From Panorpa germanica (Eukaryota; Arthropoda; Insecta; Mecoptera; Panorpidae), in NCBI GenBank assembly GCA_963678705.1, contig OY783217.1, positions 1,302,001-1,366,000 of the forward strand: DNA of 64,000 nt. The letters are read 5' to 3'. Below the pieces are notes generated by a model, which was not told the DNA's origin, ran no database searches, and worked only from the letters and a program-made list of their open reading frames with translations. Made by a program: the position numbers and the translations under genes. Shown here piece after piece: positions 55,201 to 64,000 of this stretch (position 1 is the stretch's first letter; each line of letters begins with the position of its first letter).

Positions 55201-57057
55201 TTATAGTGCTAAAGACTTATTAAGGTTGACGACTTAAATATAAATGAAGAAGAAGTAATCCTAAAATAAATACGTCCAAACAAATTTTAACAACATTACC
55301 CGTTATACACAAAACATTGATATTACATACATGTAAAATTCTATTTAAGTGAGATTTACTAATATTTTATGCAATATTTCTTTACCTAACGTTACGTTTT
55401 ATTTTTTACCCAAGTTTAACATACTATGTTACTAATTTATTGGTTTAATAGTAACATTATACAATTTTACATAAGAAGTTTAATTATAGCAGAAATATAT
55501 ATACATAATATTTGTATTAATTACATAATTGACAATATACATACAAGACGTGTACATAATATTTGTGATTAAATAAAAGTTATATGCTAAATTGAACTTA
55601 ATGGAAAATATTATTCTTAAGTAATTTTCGCTAAAATATATGTTTTTTAAAATTTGTATTCTTTTATTTTGTTATAAAATTATCATTTACCCTAATTAAG
55701 CACTGTATTAAACAATGTCCAGTGGCCCGCCCCTAAACACCAATTATCACCTCTAGGCTCCATGCTCTGTATCGTTCCCGCACTTTCAATTTTATTCCTC
55801 TGCACGTCTACCACAAAGCACCCACTTCCAGCACCACGGCACATGCTCCGCAACCCTGTATCGCTCCTTCCCTGAGCATCGTTGCTCCTTAGAGCACTTT
55901 TCCTTTTAGCGCTATAATCCTACGCTTTCACCCCTCTGCGTACTAATCTCTTAACAATTAAGTTTTACTGGTAGCCTAAATACTAAAATTCGTCCTTATA
56001 AGTTTGTCTTTAAATAATTATTCGATAAGATAAATGCTTCTTAAGGTTAGTATATTTGCTTTTAAAAAATGATGCAAACCAAATTATCGTTTGATGAAAG
56101 GTACTTTTTATAAGAGATTGGGGTTAAGGCAGTCTGGAGTCTCTCGTCTGGGCACCTCATTTCCCCAATATCAGGTTTGTTCAATGGGTTGTAATGCCAT
56201 TAACTATTTGATGACGCACGTAACCAAATAATGTATGTACAAGAATATTCGATTACCAAATTACATACTTTTGTTTTATACAAAATGTTAACAACAGTGT
56301 CGTAGGTAAGATGGATATTTTATAATACTTAAAATGCATTTGATGTATTGACAGTACGCCACTGGTAACATTTTGAATAAAGTTGTTTCATTATTATATA
56401 GCGGTAACAAATTTAACAGCCAGCGGCGCTTTTTTGCTTCATTGCAAACATTAACGGTTCATTTTCTTGCCCAAAATTGTGTTGAATCAGATAAATAACA
56501 AGTTAAACTTTTTGACCTCTACTAATATTATTAACAATGCTGGCACATTAAAGAGTTATCTAAATTTGAAATACGAGATATTGATTCTATTTTATTAGCA
56601 TTTTAATTATGTAAAAATACCAGGTGACGAAATTGCTTTTTTTAAATAATTTTTTTTTGATTGGCGTTTCCATACATTGTACAGTTTTAAATGATTGAAT
56701 AATATAATAAACAATCTGGTAAAAAAAGATAGCAGGAGGGATCAGATCACACTCGCGATACGAATCAGACAAAACCCAAGCGTACGACTGTTCAAGTGTT
56801 TAGTTCTTCAGCGAAGAAAGTAAAGTTAAAATATATCTTGCATAATTGGCATGTGAGAGAGTTACGTGTAGTGCGAGTAGAGTGATATCCAAGGTAGCCA
56901 ACGAATAGCAATTGATCCCAAACTAGGTGTTAAATTGTTGAAGAGTTACCTACACGTGATATATTTCGAATGGTGATACACAAATTAAATCAGTACTAAG
57001 TAAACAAGAAAGGAGAGAACAACAGTTTAGAGAAGTTTGCGTGATATTGGAATCAAA

Positions 57058-57226
57058 ATGCAAGTGCAGTTCTATATAACGTTATTAGTGCTCGGAATGC
57101 TTGTGGAAAGGACTATTGGAATACTGCTTCCGTTTAATCAATTTTCCAAAGGTGATCCTTTAGGGATGAATTTATTGCGGTGTTGTCCGAAAAATCCATT
57201 TTTTGATATTTTGCAGGAAAAATTTG
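57058..57226 (+). CDS. GMC gene 1 exon 1 (signal peptide)
   Basis: 56 codons plus one base, ending DILQEKFG-type sequence before a GTAAGT donor. It encodes the signal peptide and a short mature N-terminus with CC (LLRCCPKNPF). A TATA-poor leader with a CACGTG E-box at about 56953 lies upstream. Confidence 0.9.
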
Positions 57227-60200
57227 GTAAGTAGCTGTTTTTTTAGAAAATTCAGTCTGTTCTCGATTTACAACGATTTTTTTTAATTTATTAAACTTTG
57301 GTTTATTCGCCTTGCTTCCTATAATTATTAATAATTAGTATAAAATATTTGTATACGAGTATATGTATTTTATTGTCCAATATGAAATCTATAATTCCTG
57401 CGTGAACTTAACCTTGTTTCTTCAACTTTTTTAAATTTATTAATTTCTACAGTTGTCAAATACAATTATTAATATAATTAATATACTTATATGTAACTTA
57501 CAATTAAAAACTATAAATATGAAAGAGCTTTTGTAAGGACTTTTTCTTTTGTATGAATTTCCTCTTACGGCCGAAGCTGCGGAACGAAACCCCATTGTAA
57601 TCGAGAACTGACTAATAATATTAATTAAATACAATTAAAAGAATTATTTAATAATTTTTTTTTTAAATTACACACTTTTCGTAAATAGAGTTATATTAAA
57701 ATTTCATTTGAAATAGTTTTAAAAATATTTTGTGCTACTACAAATAATTATCAACAAAAAATGATTAATATTTAAAGTCATGTTAGTAGTAATTATATAT
57801 TTTGAATTTCTAATAATTTATTTTGTATTGTGTACACAGTTAAATAAGGTGAAATAAAGGGTTAACATAAGGGGATGAAATTCGCCTTCCATTCTCCGCG
57901 CTGTATCTCAGGAACGATTGATCATATGAAAAAAATTATAAAATCAAACTTGTTGAAAATTTCATGATCTACAAGTTGTACGAGTATAATAACTTCTAAT
58001 AACATATGACGCATAGAACACGAGATCTTTGCAAGAGAATGATGTTTGTGACCTTTGACCTGGAATACCGTGAGACACGAGACTAAATGAAACTTCTTAG
58101 GCAGTCTTTAGAATGTCTAAATAAAGCCTTAAAAATATATTCAGCTTTCTGCATTTTATTCAGAGGTTAAATCCTAATCCTATTTAATACAATTTATATT
58201 ACGCTTATATGGAAAACGTCATTGTCTCCAAAATAATTTTAGAAGAAAAGAAAAATGAATAAAATTAATATAACACACAGACGCGTTGTCTAAGTTACAT
58301 CACGCCTGGTTTTTAAGATTAGAATCTAAAAAAGTGTACTCGTAATAATCGGTTCAATGATCGCGGTGACAGTATCGATATAGTTTTTATCGATTATTTT
58401 ATGTAATTTGATATTACATATTCCTAAACAAAGTTATGTAAAAGTGGGAAGCAGGAAGACAGGTGTATGCATGTTACATGATTTAGTTATAGAAATATGC
58501 TTTGGACTTACCGAACGAGGTTCCTTGCTCGCTAAAGCTTGTTCAATAAAACTAATGCGTTTGATGCGAGCGGTGCGCACTTTTTAAGAAAGGGATAGCG
58601 ATTCTTCTTAAAAAAGATCGATTTTTCAGAAAAAAATCGAAGTCTAAAAGATCGATTTCTCAAAAATCGATATTTTATTCTTTTTGAGTTTTTATATAAA
58701 AAATGACACTAACCTAAAAAAAAAAAGAAAACGAAAAAATACAAGCCTTGCTTATAATTAAAGAATAAGTTAAGAGTGATTTTTAATTAATCAATAAATC
58801 ATGTACGTTATTTATTATAGAATAAAATAATTATAATTCCCAATATTTCATGTCCAAGCTTATAATAAATAATGTAAATAATTGTATAGTTGCATTTGAA
58901 ACAAAAAAATAATCGAATCTCGATTTTTGAGTGTTTGAGATCGATTCACGGGATCGATCCATTGTTTAAAAACGATTTTTACGACTCAAAAAATCAATTC
59001 TTCGATTAATCAGATCGCCATCCCTAGTGCGCACCTTTGCTGATAAACTTTTTATGTTATTACATGTAATTTTATTTAGCGGAATGTATTTATGATATGT
59101 ATTAGTACATCCATGAAAATCACGACTCGTGTCATTTACTTTCTTAAACGCATGTAATTCCTAATCCGTGCTGGAAACTTCCAGTACTTTTGACATTTAC
59201 GTCAAAATTTGAGTTCTTGTCTATACTTGTAGTTAAATATTAAAGCAATATATGCAATCTTTTTCAAGGTGGTTATAGTTAGTCTTAGGCAAGTGTATGT
59301 TATGTAATTTATTGCTCGTTAAACAAGAATACTAAAATTAATTTGCATATTTATTTTTATTATTATTAATTTTTATATTTTACATTTTTAATATTCATAT
59401 ATCATTATATTCTAATTAATATAGAGAACTTTTTTGGTTTTTACCGTGGACATTTATTGAACGGGCATTAATGTAAAATTATTTTTGTATTCTAGAGCCT
59501 CCCAAAATTTTCAACGAATACGACTTCATAATAGTGGGCTCTGGACCTGCTGGTTCAGTGATTGCAAATCGCTTGTCGGAAGTAAAGCACTGGAACATAC
59601 TGCTGCTGGAGGCCGGCAAGGGTGAGAGTATAGTGACTTACGTGCCGGCAATGGCTTCGTTCCTTTCGGCGACAGATTACAGCTGGGGGCATAAAATGGA
59701 GCGACAAGAAAATATTTGTTTAGGTAAGAAAATAATTGGTAATTGAAGATTAAGAAAGTATTCAATTTTAACATGAACAAAACCGTTATAAATAAATATT
59801 TTAATTCAATTTCAAAAATAAGATAAATTTTTCAGCAATGACAAATCAGATATGTCCCTGGCCTCGTGGGAAAGCTATTGGAGGAACCAGTGTTATCAAC
59901 TACATGATATACAATCGTGGAAACCGCCGGGAGTTCGACCGGATCGCTGCAAATGGTAACTACGGATGGTCCTACGATGAAGTGCTTCCATATTTCCTGA
60001 AATCAGAGAACGCTAACCTTGTCGGTGGAAACATCACAGCTGCATATCATAACAAGGGAGGATACTTGAGCATTGAGCATCCCAGGTATAGAACAGTGCT
60101 ATCCGATGCGTTTATACTAGGAGGAAAACAATTAGGCTACGAAGAGATAGATTACAGCGGTCCAGAACAATATGGAGTATCGATAGTACAGTGCACAACC

Positions 60201-61331
60201 ACCAGAGGTTCTAGACACAGTGCTGGGAGAGCGTTCCTGCAACCAATTAAACGCCGAAAGAATTTACACGTGGTCGACTCCGCCTATGTAACGAAAGTAT
60301 TAATTAGTCCAGACACCAAACAAGCTTACGGAGTTGAGTATGTTAGAAATAAGAGAAGCTATAGAGTGAAAGCACGAAAAGAAGTGGTACTTTCTGCAGG
60401 TGCCTTCAATTCACCGCAACTGCTCATGTTGTCGGGGGTTGGACCAGCTAACCACTTAAGGGAAGTTAATATTCCAGTTATTCAAGATCTTCCAGTAGGG
60501 CAAACTTTGTACGATCACATCACTTACACGGGATTAGTGTTTTTGGTGAATCAAACAGTTTCCCTTGTAGCAGATCGTATAACTACCATCAAAAACTCAT
60601 TGAACTGGATTCGAGGAACAGGTCCCCTTACCAGTATAGGTGGTGTTGAAGGTCTAGCATACATAAAAACCAAACTATCGAATGAAACCGGAAATTATCC
60701 AGATATTGAACTCATCTTTAATGGAGGAGCAATTACCTCCGATGATGGTGCCGGTACACGGAGATGGATGGGGATTTCTGATGAATTCTACAACGAGAAT
60801 TACGCCTCTCTTCATGGAAGGGATACATGGACTATGTTTCCGATGTTACTTCATCCGAAGTCTAAAGGCTACATGAGATTAAGAGATAATAATCCTTACA
60901 ATTGGCCATTGTTTTATGGTAATTACTACACCGATCCAAATGGAGATGATATAAACACAATGGTGGAAGCGATTAAAGAGATTATCAGATTTTCTGAAAC
61001 TCCAGCAATGCAGAAGTATGGCTCTAGGCTGTACGATGTTCCTTTCCGTAATTGTGCACACCTAGGTTTCGGAACTGACGACTATTGGAGATGTGCTCTT
61101 CGACATATTTCCGTTACTCTTCATCATCAGATTGCAACGTGTAAAATGGGGCCAGCTAGAGATCCGGAAGCTGTGGTGGATCCAGAGTTAAGGGTGCACG
61201 GTATACAAAGGTTGAGGGTAGCTGATACAAGCATAATTCCACAAACTTTGACGGCTCATACGAACGCGCCTTCGTTCATGGTTGGTGAAAAAGCTAGTGA
61301 CATGATTAAAAAAGCCTGGAATGTACTGTGA
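57058..61331 (+). CDS. GMC oxidoreductase, secreted, glucose dehydrogenase-like (three exons, 630 aa)
   Basis: Exons 57058-57226, 59496-59723 and 59836-61331 join at GT-AG sites, both in phase 1. Seen: signal peptide in residues 1-21 (MQVQFYITLLVLGMLVERTIG, trimmed here to its hydrophobic core YITLLVLGML); FAD-binding GSGPAG at 71-76 with the ribose-binding Glu at 95 (LLLEAG); GMC signature 1 around 142-165 (PRGKAIGGTSVINYMIYNRG); signature 2 at 321-335 (GAFNSPQLLMLSGVG); the active-site His in HQIATCKMG at about 563; and HTNAP with its Asn at about 609. Length is normal for insect GMC proteins. The family oxidises alcohols or sugars using FAD; in insects it includes Gld, involved in cuticle, immunity and reproduction. 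The substrate cannot be read from the sequence. ATG 57058 is chosen because it opens directly on the signal peptide. Confidence 0.95.
57227..59495 (+). other. GMC gene 1 intron 1
   Basis: A 2.3 kb AT-rich intron. It contains a hAT-like element (58581-59026) and repeat-like text around 57890-58085 (CTGTATCTCAGGAACGATTG). No further coding exon is seen. Confidence 0.85.
58581..59026. mobile_element. hAT-like element in GMC intron 1
   Basis: 446 bp flanked by a perfect 8-base duplication GTGCGCAC (58573-58580, 59027-59034). The right end, read inverted, starts TAGGGATGGCGATC, a common hAT terminus. On the left the matching AGGGATAGCGATT begins 10 bases inside. The interior consists of AATCGA-rich inverted blocks with no transposase. 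Confidence 0.82.
59496..59723 (+). CDS. GMC gene 1 exon 2 (FAD-binding motif)
   Basis: The acceptor TTCTAG precedes EPPKIFNEYDFIIVGSGPAG. The exon carries the Rossmann dinucleotide-binding fold and ends in phase 1 at GTAAGA. Confidence 0.93.
59836..61331 (+). CDS. GMC gene 1 exon 3 (both GMC signatures, active site)
   Basis: The acceptor TTTTTCAG precedes AMTNQICPWPRG. The exon carries the rest of the FAD domain, the substrate domain (N-glycosylation-type NIT, NQT, NET sites) and the catalytic C-terminus, ending KKAWNVL and TGA. Confidence 0.96.
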
Positions 61332-61372
61332 GTGAGACATTAGTGCTTCAATTCATCATCGTTTCAGATTTA

Positions 61373-61378
61373 AATAAA
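61373..61378 (+). terminator. polyadenylation signal of GMC gene 1
   Basis: AATAAA lies 42 bases after the stop, a short but plausible 3' UTR. Later signals may also be used. Confidence 0.5.
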
Positions 61379-62213
61379 TGTTGAAGAATAATTTAATTTC
61401 AAATATAGTGTTGGTTTATGGTAACTGAACTGTGTGAAGGACAAAACGAGTACAGTGGTACGCTGACATATAATAAGTAGTAAATTTTGTTAAACTCATA
61501 AGACAAATGAATGATGGTTTATTTCCGTTGTAGTACAATGATCATTATATGCAATAATCATAAAATTATTGATTCGTTTCAAATATGTTTTCACTTTCAA
61601 AATACAATATTTTAATTGGTGTCGATAGTAACAAAGAATTGGTACCTTGATTTACAAACTATTGGTTCTGCATGTCATAAAGAAATAAATAAACAAAAAG
61701 AACTAAATGGAAAATTCTGATTAAAATATTCAAACCCTAAAGTAATTTGCTGGACACAATACGTTAATATTACATGCTACAAAACTACAATTTGATGTAA
61801 CGAAGTTATGCACATGTAAAAGTTTCATTTCTATTTAGTGAGATAAAATTATAAAAGAGGGTTCCAATAAAAGGCCTTACTTTGTGTAGTAAAATTTACA
61901 TAGCTTGCATAAATTAACATGGATAAGAATTTTGTGTACAGATCAACCTATTTAGTGAACTGTAGAATAACTTAATAAACTATGACAAGGTAATACCATT
62001 ATTATATATAATATGGTTTTTTAAATTACATAAACTAGTTGGTTACTCAATGTAAGATTACTGGGTATGAATACCATGGAACATTGCAAGTAACGTGATC
62101 TTAATATACATTATTCTAATATTCTAGATTGGTATCTAATTTTAATATACGTAAGTCAGCAAACTTTGCTTCCCCGACCCTGGTTTTTTCGGAATTAATT
62201 AACGAGATGATAA

Positions 62214-62220
62214 TATAAAG
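62214..62220 (+). promoter_or_regulatory. TATA box of GMC gene 2
   Basis: TATAAAG lies about 80 bases before the ATG, placing a start site near 62245 and leaving a 5' leader of about 50 bases. The spacing is good, though the genome is AT-rich. Confidence 0.45.
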
Positions 62221-62288
62221 GCTCGAATTATTATTTTATAGGATTAGTGTTATTGGATAAGTGAACCTCTAACTACTAAGCAAGGTTT

Positions 62289-62427
62289 ATGTGGGCAACA
62301 ATGAAATCTAATATTTTTGTTGTTTTATTGTGCAGTCTGTTTTTCATTATTCCAGAACCGATTTATTGTCAATTACCGACAACATTGTTTCAAGGATTTA
62401 ATTTTGATTTCTTAAAAAATCGGTATG
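62289..62427 (+). CDS. GMC-type gene 2, first exon only (continues beyond the window)
   Basis: It opens at ATG 62289 (MWAT) or more likely ATG 62301 (MKSNIFVVLLCSLFFIIPEP), a classic signal peptide ending near YCQ. It continues FQGFNFDFLKNRYG and ends in a Gly codon split in phase 1 at GTAAGT. Phase, position, tail motif (aromatic-rich, ending FG or YG) and tandem arrangement all match exon 1 of the GMC gene upstream, so it is probably the start of a paralogue. No FAD-binding exon is visible to 64000, so the rest lies downstream. Confidence 0.65.
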
Positions 62428-64000
62428 GTAAGTTTCTTAAAGTTATTCTGTCAAACTATATTAATTTTACATCAACAAAAATCAATAATATTAACAATAC
62501 TTATTTACTAAACAATTAGCAAAAAATTATCGCTACTACAATAATAACAAAGTCCGCTAATTTTGGAAAGTCACTTAATATCTTCTGATCTAGTTTCAGA
62601 CCTTTTCCTAATGTTTCTTTAATTTCCGTAAATTTGATCAAGAAATGATCAAGAAAACTTGGAATGAATTATGATCACGGAATTGTCATCAAATGAGTCA
62701 TAAATATATATAATACAATTATACAGTGTTTGTTAAATTACGGGCATTATTTTAAAATAAAATTTATTATTTTAATTTGATATAATTGTTTCTTTAATTC
62801 AATAATTACTTCTATTACAATTAATACAATAATTATATATTCTTAATAAGAAAATATAAATCTCTTGTTAGATCAGAAGTCGTTCTTACACATTATATGA
62901 ATTTATACATCAAATTATCATATTTATATTGATTGCATATAATTGTTTTGGATTTTCCTTGCTGGAACTGTTTATAAATATTTATGAAAAAATATTGATT
63001 ATTCAGCATTATAATAACATTAATTAGCGATGATTATTTACAATTATACGATTTATACGTGCTATAGGATCAATAGGTTAGGCACGTTAACAGGAATTAA
63101 AAACCTAAGTAATAATTTGAACCGGCAGCTTTGTTTTTTAAATATAGCGTAAACAGATAAATACTCTTAAGTAAATAAAAGTCAAATAATATTGACAAAA
63201 GTGCCCAATACTTCGTTTATACTTCGAAAACAATATAATTAAGATAAGAAACTATTTGTAATTGAAAATAAGCTAAACACCTCTTGTAGTTAACATTAAA
63301 TTCTCAGCTTGCGCGGATTCTCAGAAACGAATCAATGTTTGAATGCTTACCAAATAAGTATTGTTTCATAAATCATAGAACTCAAAAAAGGATGTTTCTT
63401 TCTAAAAACGATGTAATGTTTTTAAAACTGAGCTCAGTTAATGTTTCTTTGATAAATAAATACATATATATTTTCAGTATTAGTATTGTATTATATATAT
63501 TACCGAAACTCTCCCCTTAAACATTCTAAACTAAATTAGATAACTAGTAAGCTGTTTTAGTATCGATGTTGGAGTGTGTTGAGTCCAACTCATAACCAGC
63601 TGCTATATATATTTCATTGCTTTCTATTTGACCTGTGTTAAAAAATTACAACCGCAATGTTCATAATCTAGTCGGTAAGTAAGTCCAGATCACGTTTACG
63701 CTTATGGTACTTCTCCGGACAACAACCTGACGCCCACCTAGTGAGACCAATGTCTCGCGGATTCAAATTAAAATGTAAATAAAGAGAAATTGAACCCGTA
63801 CTATTACATACAGTACTCGTGCTGTAATGAATTAAAACAAATGTTTCAGAAGCATACCTACACACGTGATTATTACGCAAGAGTATATACGACTAAGATT
63901 ATAAAATCTGAAGTGGATATGAACGAGCTTAGATGCCGAAGAAATGTGAAGAAACAGGGCTGGTTTTTGATACAGAATTAAATCGATCTAAACATTAAAG
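62428..64000 (+). other. intron 1 of GMC-type gene 2 (open at window end)
   Basis: 1.57 kb of AT-rich sequence with no GMC domain text in any frame. The frames near 63335, 63668 and 63790 lack splice context and resemble no family. The downstream exons are inferred to lie past the end. Confidence 0.6.

Larger units (their letters stand above)
43678..57057. other. region between pico and the GMC gene
   Basis: AT-rich DNA between divergently transcribed genes. It holds a hAT-like MITE (46287-46455), a Harbinger-like MITE (49113-49276), a candidate pico leader exon (46119-46200), a purine-rich tract (48890-49050) and a C-rich patch (55715-55960). No protein gene is supported. The longest frames are pyrimidine or purine low-complexity artefacts. 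Confidence 0.65.
61332..62288. other. intergenic spacer between GMC genes
   Basis: About 950 AT-rich bases between the stop of the first GMC gene and the start of the second. It includes the 3' UTR of the first and the probable promoter of the second. No frame or repeat of note. Confidence 0.8.

Noticed and set aside
55715-55960. C-rich patch considered as promoter or gene
   Set aside because: No donor, initiator or frame that supports a gene; left as unexplained composition.
59526-61061. Minus-strand frame 59526-59780, plus-strand frame 60682-60876 and minus-strand frame 60879-61061
   Set aside because: Shadows of GMC exons 2 and 3 in other frames.
63660-63990. Frames at 63668-63880 and 63790-63981 as exon 2 of the second GMC gene, or as a tRNA
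   Set aside because: No FAD-binding motif, wrong composition, and no cloverleaf or B-box could be built.

Overview
The window is AT-rich animal DNA from an insect nuclear genome. The evidence is GT-AG spliced genes, an MRL-family adaptor of the Drosophila pico type, a tandem pair of insect-type GMC oxidoreductases, and non-autonomous hAT and PIF/Harbinger-like DNA elements. I cannot place it to order. No bacterial, organellar or CRISPR features are present, and I found no tRNA or rRNA gene.

Left two thirds (about 1.6-43.7 kb): one minus-strand gene, pico (MRL family: MIG-10/RIAM/lamellipodin). I traced 13 shared coding exons (5532 down to the stop at 1632) plus two alternative first coding exons. 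Exon 1A lies at 43604-43539 and exon 1B at 11463-11401. All junctions are GT-AG and keep phase, giving 967 aa (1A) or 966 aa (1B). The protein has an N-terminal talin-binding-type helix region, an RA domain, a PH domain, a Ser-rich basic linker, and a C-terminal region with three LPPPPP Ena/VASP-type ligands. Exon 1A carries an extra talin-binding-like helix that exon 1B lacks, so promoter choice would change integrin/talin coupling.

The 38 kb between exon 1A and exon 2 is intron. It holds DNA-transposon relics (three Harbinger-like copies, a hAT-like element, a TA-flanked MITE, a long inverted-repeat element), simple repeats, a few GC-rich islets and possible regulatory clusters (CRE plus paired E-boxes, an RFX X-box). 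No independent protein gene is supported in it.

Middle right (43.7-57.0 kb): noncoding DNA between the divergently transcribed pico and the GMC genes. It holds two MITEs and a candidate untranslated first exon of pico near 46.1-46.2 kb.

Right end (57.0-64 kb): a complete three-exon secreted GMC oxidoreductase of 630 aa (glucose dehydrogenase-like, plus strand). About 1 kb downstream is the first exon of a second GMC-type paralogue, whose remaining exons lie beyond the window. Both first exons encode a signal peptide and end in a Gly codon split in phase 1, as expected for tandem duplicates.
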